Notes: generated from the sequence alone by a model not told the origin. A stretch of DNA of 64,000 nt from Daucus carota subsp. sativus (GCF_001625215.2 NC_030384.2:41574390-41638389), one strand, 5' to 3'. Positions 24,977 through 37,032 are shown, counted from the stretch's first letter. Translations and numbers: made by a program.

Positions 24977-27900
24977 TCAAGCGACCAACCACATGAAGAA
25001 GGTACACCAAAGAGTAAGCGATACAGTAGCAAAAACATAGGTCCATAGCATTATAACAGAACATTCGCTTTCACCTTTACCAAACAACTGTGTTATTGTA
25101 CCTGCAGTCACGTTGAACAAATAGACCAGATGACTACAATATATTCAAGGCAATAGCTTCATGAAAGATGCTAAGTATAAGACGAGAGGCTCAGACTCAG
25201 AAGAGAGAGAGAGTCACCTATGTAGGATTACCTATATTCATAGCAGGAGGGACCGCGAACTGAAGTAAAAGAACAAACTGGTACAGAGGATCTGCTGACA
25301 CCAGATTAAACCTGACTGCAGTGCGAACGATCAAAGTGCCTATTATTGGCAAGGCAATGTATCGAGCAATTATAATGCCAACAATCATGGATTTCTGGAT
25401 TCCTGATGCTTGCAAACCTGCTCGGAAAGTTTCAGAAGTGTTAGAGGCTTGGCTTTGTCCATATAGATTCAGTCTTAACTAAGCTGAGGCAGGTGTAGTT
25501 TGTTGTTACCTTTCAGGAGGTTTGCGCCAATTATTAGAGTGAGAACTGGCACAGCTGCATCTCTGCAGTTTAAGAAACGCAGATACAGAACATAATTCAA
25601 TAATTTAAAACTGAATGGAAGTCGGAAGATCAGTTATACAAAATTACAAGCAAGGCACTGCTCAAGACTTTAAGCAAGCGCGTGTTCAGAGCTTTTACCC
25701 AATCCAGACAATTGAGTCTTCAATCACATGGAGAGGCGCTTCATCACCAATCAATAAATTTTTAAGCAGAGGCACAAGTCCTATTATGAAGCCCAAGATC
25801 TGTACATGAAACAGAGAAATTTTTTAAGTCACCACATAATTCCCTATAACCGACACGGCCAATAGTTTGAAAAACCTAACATGTATTTGCATATTGCTAT
25901 GTTTAACGTAGAATGTCAACAATATTAATGGGACCTTACTGCTGCATTCGTTGAAGGGGAAAATAACTTCTTCAAATTGAGATTTCTTGAGATGTTCATG
26001 ACATTTTGCTTTAGTTTATCTGCAACTCCCACCTGCCAAAGATCTACTATCAAGACTAACATTTGATATAAAATTATAGTGAAGAAATATACTGTACAAA
26101 ATTGTACACCAAGAAAGAACTGTTGGAGGGGCCATAAGGGTATAACAGAAAAGAGTGCTTAAAAGAATCTAGTGAAGTTGCAGATTATTTCTAAAGTTCT
26201 AGTGCAAAGTAGTAATTTTATTGCCATAACTAACCTGTGTTCCATCAAACCTAGTGCAGGGTAATGAATCTGCTTTGTCTTCAGACACGTTGTATTCTTT
26301 TGGAGAAAGTAATGGTTCAGTGAAACTCTCCGGTTCTGCAGTGCCTGTTATAGTAGTGCACTCACTAACAGAGGAAGCACTTACTTCTATAGATAATCGT
26401 ATTACATTATAAACATAACCCCACAGAAAGATAGCTCCCATCTGCAATGCAACAATAGCCATATCGAAAATTTGCAATGAGTGCCTGATGACAGAAACAT
26501 CATTTTTTGTTGCATTCATCTAATGAGATATTCCAAATTAAGGATTAGCTAAAAGAGATTATATACCGCCATGGAGAGTGAAGTATAAGCAAGTCCATAT
26601 GTGCTACAGACATCGGGATCTCCAAATGGGCTTCCTTTTTCTTTGCAAACTGCTGGGACTATAATGATGAGAATGTTGCCCAGATTTCCTGTAATAATTA
26701 AATTGTGAAACTATTCAAAAAAAAAAAGGGCAAATTAATTTATAGGTCCTTGAACTATTGACGTTTTATTGTCTGGGTCCCTGAACTAAAGATTCCGTAT
26801 TTTAGGTCACTTAACTTTTCTATTTTCTGATCTAAGTCCCTCCGTCAAAAAGATTCTAACGGTGTTAACTAGGGTTCTTGAGTTTCTTACAGATCAAAGC
26901 AATTTTGAAGGTGTTAGTGATATCCAAACTCAAAGTTCAAGTAGTCAAATTGAATCTTGAATCACTATCGACACTCATATGACAACAATTTTCACAAATT
27001 AGATTTAATTTTAAAAAAGCCCAAATTGGACCATAAATTTAAGGTTTTTTATCGAATTTAGTGACCTAAATTTATAAAATTTTAAATTAAACATAATTTT
27101 TAAAAATTGGTGTCATATGAGTGTCGCCAGCGACCCAAGCTTCGATTTGACTACTTGAACTTTGAATTTGGATATCACTAACACCTTCAAAATTGCTTTG
27201 ATCTGTATGAAACTCAAGAACCCTAGTTAACACCGTTAGAATCTTTTTGACGGAAGGACTTAGATCAGAAAACAGAAAAGTTAAGTGACCTGAAATATGG
27301 AATCTTTAGTTCAGGGACCTAGACAATAAAACGTCAATAGTTCAGGGACCTGCAATTTAATTTTCCCAAAAAAAAATAGCAAAACAAGCTATTTAACTTG
27401 TGTCCCGAATTATGGTGTTCCAATGAGGAAACAGTTTAGATGATTATAACTGCAGCTATCTAGACAGTTTTTCACCTGCTTTTCAGCAAAAAGCTGTTGT
27501 TGCTGTCTGCAACAGCAACCCCAAACAGTATCTAAGTAAAGATGCACAGAGACAGAGTAACAACATCTATAGAAGAGGCCATTCGAGAGCCTGAATTCGT
27601 TCACCCCATTGACAAGTACACAAAATATATCACCAACAATAGCTACTACTTACCTGCAGCACAACAGCCTATAACAAGTCCTCGAAGATGAGGTGGAGGT
27701 CTAGTGACAAGGTTAACCAGCCAACCAAGCAAAGTACCAATTATAAATGTAATGAAGACGTTTATGGGCATGAACCACCTACAATCAAATACAAAGCAGT
27801 CTAAATATGTTGCAACCAAGTTTGGCAGGCTGACATGTCCTTAAGTTTGTGACAGCAAAAAGGAACTCACAACTTAGCCATGCTGTCATATGTTATTGTT

Positions 27901-28674
27901 TGCGCCAAGGTTCCAAGTATAAGAGCCGGAGTGCAAACGTAAAATACAACCTGCCCGTAAAAAATAAAAGATGTCATTTCTGTCGAATATGAGAGACTGA
28001 CCTGATAATATAATTCATAAATTGTTTTAGGATTTCAATTGAAGTAAGACAGGAGAGTTGTCAGAGGTAGGCTGATTGGTGGAGCATCAAAAAATTAAAA
28101 GAACGACGATAAGAACACACATCTTAGAGTTTGTTAGTTGAGAAATTATTCGCATGTGTTTAGGGATCCGAGCTTCTCCAGAAGATGAAAATGTGTTATG
28201 CATATATTTTGAGATTGCAGAAGGGCCTTACATTTTAGTTACTACATGTGAATATTCCGGCCAAGCCAGAAAGTTGAACAATCAAATCAGCATTAGCAAA
28301 CTAAATATAGAATAATGCAATATTGATGTTGTTTCTCTTATAGCCGTAGGTATCAACTTGTCACATGGAAAGTATATTGAACAGAATACTCCAAGAATGC
28401 AGAAAAATTATATTCTTCTTTCATTTCTCCCGGTTAAATTTTATGATAGTGGCTAAAATACTCTAGCACCACATATCCGCAACATAAAATCATCCAGCAG
28501 AAAGCACAATTTAGATGATTGCATAAAATTATTTCTTACAGTGTTTAAATGCTTCCGTGCATCCTCTGTCAATATTTTGATACGGTCTAGTGCAAGGAAT
28601 GATCCAACAGCAGTTACCAAAAGCACCTTCAGCACCGGCATTGAAGCAGCAAGAAATAGATTCAGAATTCCCAT
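24977..28674 (-). CDS. PIN-LIKES (PILS) auxin carrier, copy B
   Basis: Ten exons in transcript order: 28674-28540, 27950-27871, 27778-27654, 26688-26567, 26441-26235, 26032-25940, 25799-25699, 25562-25510, 25417-25232, 25101-24977, joining in frame to 408 residues. The start ATG has an ideal context (AAGATGGGA). The protein begins MGILNLFLAASMPVLKVLLV and ends in CTFFMWLVA. It has the same Mem_trans fold landmarks as copy A: WFMPINVFI, CCAAGNLGNILIIIVPAVC, GANLLKGLQ, ADPLYQFVLLLQFAVPPAMN. Exon 5, the hydrophilic loop, is 18 bases shorter than in copy A and diverged. The role is presumably ER-membrane control of intracellular auxin, as in the family. Intron 3 is swollen by a 640-bp foldback element and a Tourist fragment. 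Both genes point left and are about 1 kb apart, so they arose by tandem duplication. Confidence 0.92.
26728..27367. mobile_element. Mutator-like foldback element with about 280-bp inverted arms, in intron 3 of PILS copy B
   Basis: The left end reads GGGCAAATTAATTTATAGGT and the right end, reversed, reads GGGAAAATTAAATTGCAGGT. From there both arms continue in near identity through TGAACTATTGACGTTTTAT, CCGTTAGAATCTTTTTGACG, AACTCAAGAACCCTAGTTAA and TCATATGA, meeting around 27000-27090. Runs of A flank both sides, allowing a 9-bp A duplication (27368-27376), the size Mutator-like elements make. There is no transposase. A transcript across the intron would fold into a long hairpin. Confidence 0.75.
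27464..27533. mobile_element. Right-end fragment of a Tourist-like MITE
   Basis: About 70 bases are almost identical to the right terminus of the complete element at 46254-46618, including GCTTTTCAGCAAAAAGCTG and CCCCAAACAGTA. Only this end is present. It lies in intron 3 of PILS copy B. Confidence 0.75.
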
Positions 28675-28699
28675 CTTCGCAGATCTCTTCTAATCCCAC

Positions 28700-29381
28700 A
28701 CCTAAACAAATTTCCTTATATACAAGAATCGCAGAAGCAGGGGTCCTTTGTGGGCAGATATTTCTCACAAAGGCTTTCTCACTTCCATGGTCCATGGAAA
28801 TCAAGTCAGTACAGTAAATTTAGTTGACACCAAGTACAACATATTTACAAATTTAAAACAACACCACATTTCTTGACAGAATCTAATGATAAAAATAGTT
28901 TTGTTTTTATTCAACTCAACAAGGATAGTATTGATATTATTGAAGAATTTACCAGGTGGTCCGGTAGCAAAGTGTTCAAGTTAAGCATCCTGGGCTGAAG
29001 AAAGAAAGATTGTATGTGTATTATGGTGCTGCTGTATAGGTACAAAATTAGTAAAATATGCAGGCATTCTGCAAGCAATATGAAGAAACCTACTGAAGAC
29101 CATCTGATAATAATATACACATCTATATGTGTTTCTGCGTGGACATTGTGTAGACGAAGAACATTTCTTATATAGAAGAACATGAGGTGCTGTGTATGCA
29201 TGAGGCCATACGGCTCTTAATTAATTTTGAGAAATTTTTTTGACTCCGATTTATATCACATCATATGATTGATTCCGGTGGTAAGATACGTTTTGGTTGT
29301 ACCGGGTTTTTTTTGACTCTGATGTATATCACATCACATTATTATAGTCGATTATATTTAATTTATATTTGATATATAATA
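28700..29381. other. Upstream region of PILS copy B
   Basis: This holds the leader and promoter of PILS copy B. An acceptor-like TTAG lies just before the leader sequence at about 28690, so a leader intron is possible. No separate gene is visible. Confidence 0.35.
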
Positions 29382-29693
29382 CTCCCTCCGTCCCAGTGAA
29401 TTGTATACAGTTTATTTTTTGGGACGTCCCATCAATTGTATACATTCCAAAAGTAGTAAATTTTTATAATATAAAATATCATTACACCACCTACTTTCCT
29501 CCACTATCTTCATTCTATAATAATATAAACACTATTACACCCACTACTTTCCTCCACTATCTCAAATCTATTATTAAATATAAATGGGTCCCATCACTAT
29601 ACCCACTTTTCATCTAACTTTACTCATTTCTTACACAATTTATTGGTCTCCGTGTCCCAGCCATTTATATACAAATGACTGGGACGGAGGGAG
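29382..29693. mobile_element. Stowaway MITE, 312 bp
   Basis: It has perfect terminal motifs: left CTCCCTCCGTCCCAGT and right, reversed, CTCCCTCCGTCCCAGT. TA flanks both sides (29380-29381, 29694-29695). The identity of the ends suggests a fairly young insertion. It is non-coding. Confidence 0.9.
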
Positions 29694-29713
29694 TATTGAG
29701 TAAACTCCAAATC

Positions 29714-29985
29714 GTGACCAAAGTTTACACCGATTTTCAAAAAGTTGGCTAGAATTTCAAATTCTCAAAAGGTCAAATTTTGACTCCATTTTTCAAAATT
29801 AATGAGTTCCAAATTCTCAGAAAGGTGGCCAAACTTTGGCTCCGTTTTTAAAAAATGTGGCTCCTGTTAAATGACATTTAACGACGATAGCCACACTTTT
29901 GAAAAGCGGAGCCAAAATTTGGCCACTTTTTTGAGAATCCGGAACTCTGGCCAAATTTTTAAAAATCGGTGTAAACTTTGGTCAC
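29714..29985. repeat. Foldback inverted repeat beside the Stowaway element
   Basis: The left arm starts GTGACCAAAGTTTACACCGA and the right arm, reversed, starts with the same 20 bases. The arms stay similar through phrases such as GTGGCCAAA and TTTGGCTCCG and meet near 29860-29880. No target duplication was clear. Probably a non-autonomous transposon of unassigned class. Confidence 0.7.
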
Positions 29986-29989
29986 AATT

Positions 29990-31760
29990 CTGAAATTTAA
30001 TGTATAATATTTTACAATTATTAATTTTTCCAAAACATATGTATGAGTATCATGACATTTAATATAATAAATAATTTATATTTCATATAATTCAAAATTT
30101 GAATTTTTTTAGTTTATATATACTTTGTTATAATAGTGTGTGATTTAAGAGGAGCTTTAATGTAAATTTTAAATTTCAAAATTTTAATTTTAACTATAAC
30201 GTATATTATTTAATATTAAATATTTCATTTACACATTATTTTGTATGAGAGCTGGTGACGTTTTCATTAAGGAAAATACTAGTTATCTCAAACACTATTT
30301 TTTAAATTTTCTCAAATCCTAATTAATAATGATTGACTTATATTAATAATAATGGGATCTCATATATACACTTAAATTATTGAATTAGAATTTTCAATTT
30401 GTCACAAATATGTCATTTGATTAAAAAAAAAAATAGGATATAGAATTTGATTAAAAGTCAATATTTATCTGACCGAAACCATGCGTTCATGTGTTTATAT
30501 GAAGCTGAAAATTGACTTTTTGGGACTCATCAAAACATGTGGAGTAACAACTTGAGTATCTCCTCACCACAAATGAAAGGCTATAAATTTAAATACATTT
30601 GGGAATAATACTTTAAAGTTTATTACGTGCAAAAACAAACAAGCCACCATCACAATTCACACATGCTCGAATATGTAGTGTTTCCGGTGTACGCAGTTAT
30701 AACTGGTGCGAACTTAAAAACGGAGAACGGGAGCGGAAATTTTCGGTGACAAATACCTATTTTTTATTTATTTTAAGAAAAACATACACCTTATATACAC
30801 ACGATTCTACTCTTAAATATCTGCTTATTAAATATTAAAATAAAAAAAAATACTCTATATCATTTCAAAATATAACAAATACGACATGCACGCGGATCAA
30901 GAATAATGTTAAGAGAAGTCATTAATAATGAACCAAATCTTTAATATATTCGGGATTGAGAACAAGATAGTTGCTATGGCAGAGCACTCTAACGACCGGC
31001 AATGACAGACGACGAGCAACAATAAGAAGTCCGCATATAAGCAGTAGCTAAGTTTATACTCTTGAAATGTATCTAGTATCTTAATCAAAATATTACCCTC
31101 TAAATGTTTTTAGGGGCAGCTGAAATGCTACCAATTAATACTTTCATCCATCAATAACATTGTTTTCCATGATTATTGTGATAGTCAAAACAATAAAATG
31201 AAGTTATGAACAGTGTAGCGATTGCATGGAAGGACATGTATTAGCATTATGCATAGTCTCTTTGTTTTATTTGCATTCCGAATATAAAAAAAATACAAAA
31301 ATATGAGATTTACAAATAGTTATCAGTTTTTTGTATAAGTTGTGTATGAACATTCATACGTACAATGAACTGGTGTGGTGGATGCCTGGATGGAGAATTA
31401 GAAAGGGTCCATGCAAAGCATGCCCCAGTAAAGTTCCACCGTTGGTTCTGCCCTACATGTGTATCGCGTTTTCTATAGTATGTCCTGCTTTCCTAATAAT
31501 AATATGAGTAATAATAGAGCATGGGGTTGCAGCCCGCTCCAGTCATCACCTTACTTTGGTCTCCTTCCTTCTCATAATGAGATTATGAGGGAATATGACA
31601 TGACATGCATGGATGCCATATTTCTTATTTCATTCATCTCAGCTAGAGTAGTATTCATTACCAAGAACAAGAGTTGTGATAGCAGCAAATATTACAGATA
31701 CTGTTGATAATTAAGAAAACAAAGAAAAAAGAAACTATACTGTAATTATATTTCTCCGGC
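29990..31760. other. AT-rich intergenic DNA left of the CACTA element
   Basis: No gene, RNA gene or recognisable repeat is seen. Short open frames near 31460-31700 have no coding features. Confidence 0.4.
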
Positions 31761-31783
31761 TATCACTAAAAAAAACAGGACAA

Positions 31784-32542
31784 AACCGACCGCCAAAAAC
31801 GGTCGGTTAAAAGGGTAAACGGTCGGTTTTAACACTAAAACCGACCGGAGAAGCTGGTCGGTTGTAACCTGGTCGGTTATCAGCTATTGGTCGGGTTTAA
31901 AGACGAAAACCGACCGGAATGTCGGTCGGTTTTGCTTATTTAAGAAAGTCGCTACCTGGGCCCTGCAGCAATGCCATCTGGAGCCACGTGGACGCCACAG
32001 CCACGTGTAAACTAAAACCGACCGGAGTCGGTCGGTTTTACATGTTTGACCAAAATATGGTCAATCGATATAAGAATAATATAACCGACCGTATGTGGTC
32101 GGTTATAATCTGTTGACCAAAAAAGTCAAATTTGTTGGGGGAACTAAAACCGACCGTCTGTGGTCGGTTAAAATATCTTGACCAAAAAGTCAAAGTTGCG
32201 GCAGCTCACTAAAACCGACCGCAGGTGGTCGGTTATAAACGTTTGACCAGAAAAGTCAAACTAAAACAATGACCTTATAACCGACCGCGTTCGGTCGGTT
32301 TCCCATAACCGACCGACAGGACATGGTCGGTTAACGACCAGAACGCTTGCAGGGATTAAAACCGACCGTGTATAACCGACCGATCTACCAAAGGTAACCG
32401 ACCGAGAAGTAAGCAATCGGTCGGTTTTCTGGCTTTTTTGAATGGTAACCGTGGTCGGTTATGTGTACGTCGGTCGTTTTTGTCTGTGAATTGAATGGTA
32501 AGGACGGTCGGTTTTGTCTTAAGTCGGTCGGTTTTCTGGGTT
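31784..32542. repeat. Left subterminal array of CGGTCGGTT/AACCGACCG motifs
   Basis: Close to thirty copies of GGTCGGT or its inverse ACCGACC occur here, mostly as inverted pairs such as AAAACCGACCG...GGTCGGTT with 3-12 bases between. In the middle of the array the pairs alternate with TTGACC...GTCAA pairs. The array matches the expected binding region of the element's TNPA-type protein. Confidence 0.9.
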
Positions 32543-32788
32543 TTCTATCAAAAAAAAAATAATCCTGCTGTTTCTATATACTGCCATACCTGCTACCAAC
32601 AAACAACAATATCCAAAATACATAAACCACAACACCATATATAACAACAAAATGTACCATAACTACAATCCCAAACATCAAACTTATAATTGTCTACAAG
32701 GGCAAACCAAAAGCCCTTCACAAGCATTAACCAAATTCCAAATCCAACTTAAACACAATATTCAAAACACAAATATTCAAAAGCCAAA

Positions 32789-34897
32789 CTAATCTAATGT
32801 AACATCTGAATCGGAAGCAGCTCCATCCGCAGCGGCAGTAGCACCCGCTCCGGAAGCAGCACTAGCATCCGCTCCCGAAGCAGCACTAGCATTGGCACCC
32901 GCATCAGCACCGGCTTCGGGTCCCCCGCGTTCCTCCTCCGACAGCTCCTCTGGATCAGTATAATCCTTCTCCGCTGCGAGTCTGCGTTCCTTTTCCTAAT
33001 TGCACATATAATAGACAATGACAACCAATAAGAAAATAAGCATACTCGATCAATACAAGTAGATAACAAATATGAATTCGTACCTCTTCAACCTTCCTTT
33101 CCATTTTGAGGAGTATATCCTCGACCATCGACCCCACAATGTGTACCATCTCCCCACCAATCATAGAATTCCATTGAACCCTTGTACTTGGATCGGCAGC
33201 TGGATCGGAGGCCTCTAGTGCGGTTTTTGCAAAATTCGCGATCTCTTCTTCAGACATTTGTCGCTGAAATTGAAGGGGGTTCGCACGGACCTCATTGAGC
33301 ACATTGCGCACGACCGAGAGGTACACATTGTCGGGAATGACGGCTTCTTGTCTCTGACCGGAAGATCCACCGGCTTCGCCTCTTGTTGAATCCCTGTAAC
33401 GTGAGGCAAGAGTCGGAATAAGTTGACTAGCACGAGCCTCGGGGAATCCAACAAGGTAGTCCTTCTTAGGCTTTTTGCCTTCGGGAACTCCGGTTGCTGA
33501 CAACCACCATTCCAAGGGCTCGTCTCTATCCCCTGTTTGTGTAACCGACACCGGCCTGCTTTCTAGAATAGAAGCATATCGTGTCTACAGAGAAATGTGC
33601 ATCAATCAGTACATTAAACAACTTAAAAAGTAAAATGGACATTGAAACTTTAAAAAAAAACCACAAGACAATCATTTAATTACCGCTATGGCCATTGCAG
33701 CAGGCGTGGTATACACGGGGTGCTCAGGATCACTTCCAACCCTTGTATGCGTCCGGTTCCATACTTCAAGGCGAGTTGGATTCTTTCCACGTTCCTTCCT
33801 TTTCATTTCCTTCCAAAAACAATTTAAATCATGAATATAATATATATGTGAATTAAATCTTAATTAAGAAATTAAGGTGTGTATGATAATAGATATTTAT
33901 ATATACCTCCTTCACTTTATTAAAAGACCGGGCACCGGCACTATGCAACCGCTCGACGTTCTTGCGGTTCGTAGATCCAACGGATGACCTATGCAAGTGC
34001 CCCTCATTCTTTTCCCAATAATTTAATAAATCCTTCCAAAAAAGTTCAGACCAATATCCAGGTCTTAAACTCAATTTTGATATTCCGCTTTCCTTTGATT
34101 TTTGCTCAATATTTGTCTTGAGCTCATTCAACGTCCTCTTTATTGTGTTCTTGATATGCTTCTCAATTATATTTTTTGCTTCGGACCGGCTTTGTCCCTT
34201 TTGTTGCTTGAAATATAACTACAATTATAATAAAATCAAGATAAATTACATACATATGGTTAGACTATTTACACATAATACAAATAAATAAAAAAGCATG
34301 CATACAAATCACGATGTGAGCATAAGAAGAGTAGCTTACATTAAATTCCTCGACTACGTGTTTTAGCCATTCACCATCATGTTCAACAATGTCGGTGAAC
34401 GTGTAATGTCCAACGGGCCACCTTTCACGAACAATAGCAAGCAAAGTCTTCTTTGCTTGATCATCTTCAATACTACCAAAATGTGAAAAGAGATTATATG
34501 TACATATATATGTATGTCAACAAAATTTAAACAAGTGCAAGATACATATATATATATATACAGATAGATAGATATACATATATATATATATATATATAAG
34601 TTACTACAAGTAGACTTACTGTCCTCCTGAAATATTGATACGGATTGGTTTCGGAGGGACTTTTCCAAACAAACCGGCTGAATGGGATCGTGGCCTCCTA
34701 ATTACCCTTCGTCTTGGAACTTCCTCTTCATTCGGATTCTCCCCGCCTTCATCCGAATCAGTTGGCTCATCACGTATAGCCAAGGTGCTAGACTTTCCTT
34801 TACCCTTCCGAGTGGAAGTTGTCTCCTTGGCTTTCCCTTTTCCCTTGCCTTTGGTTGTCTCCTTGGCCTTCCCCTTGCCCTTGCCTTTTCTTGCCAT
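32789..34897 (-). CDS. TNPA-like CACTA protein (plant Ptta/En-Spm transposase family)
   Basis: Six exons in transcript order: 34897-34620, 34472-34340, 34218-33907, 33809-33684, 33584-33084, 32995-32789, joining in frame to 518 residues. The N-terminus is very basic (MARKGKGKGKAKETT, then a second KGKGKGKAKETT). The middle has a charged segment with RPGYWSELFWKDLLNYW, followed by RLEVWNRTHTRVGSDPEHP, TRYASILES and WWLSATGVPEGKKPKKDY. This layout fits the plant Ptta/En-Spm transposase family, the DNA-binding partner of TNP2. The C-terminus is an Ala/Gly/Ser-rich acidic tail. In En/Spm the equivalent protein binds subterminal repeats and regulates the promoter; the same is inferred here. The start was chosen at the MARK methionine because an acceptor at 34946 suggests a leader intron just upstream. 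No lesion was seen. Confidence 0.8.
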
Positions 34898-35040
34898 TAA
34901 GGCAATGATCATCACCACAAGGATGACAAACCACCACAAGGTGCCCTAATCAAACACCATAAACACCATTGGTTAGAATATGAATAAAAAAATAATCGAC
35001 TTTAAATGGAAACTACAACCCCTTATGAATCAAAATGCAA

Positions 35041-35256
35041 ACCACAACCCCTTAATTATATCACATAAATTTCATTCACAACCAATTATGCAAGCCACAA
35101 CACCTTATGAATCGACTCATTTTTGAACATATAAACGCCAAAATGAATGAAACCACAACCCCTTATAAATCAAAATGCCAAAATACAAACCACAACCCCT
35201 TAATTATATCACATAAATTTCATTCACAACCAATTATGCAAACCACAACACCTTAA
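35041..35256. repeat. Two direct copies of a 68-base phrase, 148-bp period
   Basis: Copies begin ACCACAACCCCTTAATTATA at 35041 and 35189, in the probable leader intron of the TNPA-like gene. Shorter pieces of the same phrase occur around 35140-35170 and 35280-35290. Below it, 35390-35510 is a short array of AACTAACATATACAA units. Confidence 0.75.
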
Positions 35257-35918
35257 TTATATCAAAATGCCAAATGCAAACCACAACCCCTTAATACAAA
35301 CACAAAACCAAATTCCAAGCCCTCCTTATGAATGTGAGTACAAACTAAAAATTACAAAAATATAAAAACAAATAAAAAACAGAGATTTCCAAACTAACAT
35401 ATACAAATTAACATATACAAACCAAAACTAACATATACAAACTAAAACTAACATATACAAACTAAAACTAAAACATATACAAACCAAAACTAACATACAC
35501 AAACTAAAACCTATCGTTTTCATTCTCATGACATAACCGACGACAAGAACTTGCATGTATATTTCCAAACTAACATATACAAATTTTATATACATACAAT
35601 GCATACATATAAAAGCTTGAAAACTAAACAAATCAAACAAATTGAAGTTCAATAGAGCTCTATACTAACACAAATTTAAGCTCTATACTAACACAAATTA
35701 AAAGTTAGGAGAGGGTTTCGGATTCTACCATTGAAGAGGATTTTGGAGAGGGTTTCCGATTCTTGATTCTTGCCGCCATTGCACTTGATTCTTGCCTTGA
35801 AAGAGTTAGGAGAGGGTTTGATTCGAGTTTGGAGTTTGAAAGAGTTTGGAGAGGAAAGAGTTTGGAGCAGCAGTAGTGTTCGTGTGAGAATAAAAGAGGA
35901 AAAAGGGGGCTTTTTTTT

Positions 35919-35929
35919 GTTTATATACT
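35919..35929 (-). promoter_or_regulatory. TATA box of the TNPA-like gene
   Basis: The minus strand reads CAGTATATAAACA, and immediately upstream lie four copies of the CGGTCGGTT motif (35939-36100). It lies about 1 kb before the chosen start codon, leaving room for a leader intron. Confidence 0.55.
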
Positions 35930-35938
35930 GACGCACCA

Positions 35939-36100
35939 AAACCGACCGGCAACCCGGTCGGTTTTGACCTGGAAATCTGTGCAGAACCATCAAACGACGT
36001 CGTTTCTGTCGCGCGGGTGTTTTAATTTTTCACGAAAAAATTCATTTTCCGCGTAATTTTTCAAGGTCGGTCGGTTTTACTATATAGTCGGTCGGTTTTG
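35939..36100. repeat. Motif cluster at the TNPA-like promoter
   Basis: Four copies of ACCGACC/GGTCGGT lie here: one inverted pair at 35939-35964 and two direct copies near 36066-36099. The palindrome AACGACGTCGTT lies between them at 35993-36004. They lie just upstream of the TATA box. Confidence 0.85.
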
Positions 36101-36112
36101 TGTTTTTGGGAA

Positions 36113-36828
36113 AATATTTTCTTAATTTAATATTTTGTTTATATAAAGTATTATTATAAAAACGTTATAAAAGTGTATTTCGATTCATCGAAATCATCTG
36201 AATTTTTGTGTCGACGTTGATGAGATTATTTTATTAACATCCGTACGGTTGGATCGTTTAAATAATAAAACATCAATTTTTGAATAATTAAGAGTGAACG
36301 AGATAATTCAAAATAAGACTTCTGGTATATGATTAGTCTTCTGTTTAGGGGATCCGTACATATAAGAATATTTTTTAAAAGGTCTAAAAAATTAAAACAT
36401 CTTAGTCAAGTTTATAATTAACATGTGTGACTTCGTAACGTGAAATTTAGTCGAACCGGGTTTTTTAAAAATATTTTCTTAATTTAAAATTTTATTTATG
36501 TATATTTTCACAATAAAAAGGTTATAAAGGTGTATTTCGATTCATCGAAATCATCTGAAATTTTGTCTCGACGTTGATGAGATTATTTTATTAACATCCG
36601 TACGGTTGGATCGTTTAAATAATAAAACATCTAATTTTTGAATAATTAAGAGTGAACGAGGTAATTCAAAATAAGACTTCTGGTATATGATTAGTCTTCT
36701 GTTTAGGGGATCCGTACATATAAAAATGTTTTTTGAATTGTCTAAAAATTTAAAACATCTTAGTCAAGTTTATAATTAACATGTGTGACTTCGTAACGTG
36801 AAAATTAGGCGAACCGGATTTTTTAAAA
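36113..36828. repeat. Two tandem copies of a 357-bp unit
   Basis: Copy 1 starts at 36113 (AATATTTTCTTAATTTA) and copy 2 at 36470. Long stretches are identical, for example GTGTATTTCGATTCATCGAA, CATCCGTACGGTTGGATCGT and AGACTTCTGGTATATGATTA. The unit has no coding frame. It separates the TNPA-like promoter cluster from the cluster behind the TNPD-like gene. Confidence 0.9.
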
Positions 36829-36841
36829 ATATATAGGGAAA

Positions 36842-37032
36842 GTCGGTCGGTTATATTTGCAATCGGTCGGTTTTCTGCTTTACCGAATGGTAACCGTGGT
36901 CGGTTATATTTGCAATCGGTCGGTTTTCTGCTTTACCGAATGGTAACCGTGGTCGGTTATATAGCAGTTCGGTCGGTTTTCTGCGTATTGAATGGTAAAA
37001 GCGGTCGGTTATGTGACTAGTCGGTCGGTTTT
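36842..37032. repeat. Motif cluster downstream of the TNPD-like gene
   Basis: Eight copies of GGTCGGTT, all in the same orientation, alternate between CGGTCGGTTAT and CGGTCGGTTTTCTGC contexts with GAATGGTAACCG spacers. The inner edge, running into CCTGCGACCAAACCAACAAC, resembles the inner edge of the left terminal array. Confidence 0.85.

Noticed and set aside
31459..31707. 82-codon frame just left of the CACTA element
   Set aside because: No family resemblance and no control signals. It stops before the element and shows no exon structure.
31784..32542. CRISPR-like appearance of the regularly spaced repeats
   Set aside because: The repeats are short inverted pairs inside CACTA termini in a plant genome; there is no spacer-repeat structure of constant length.
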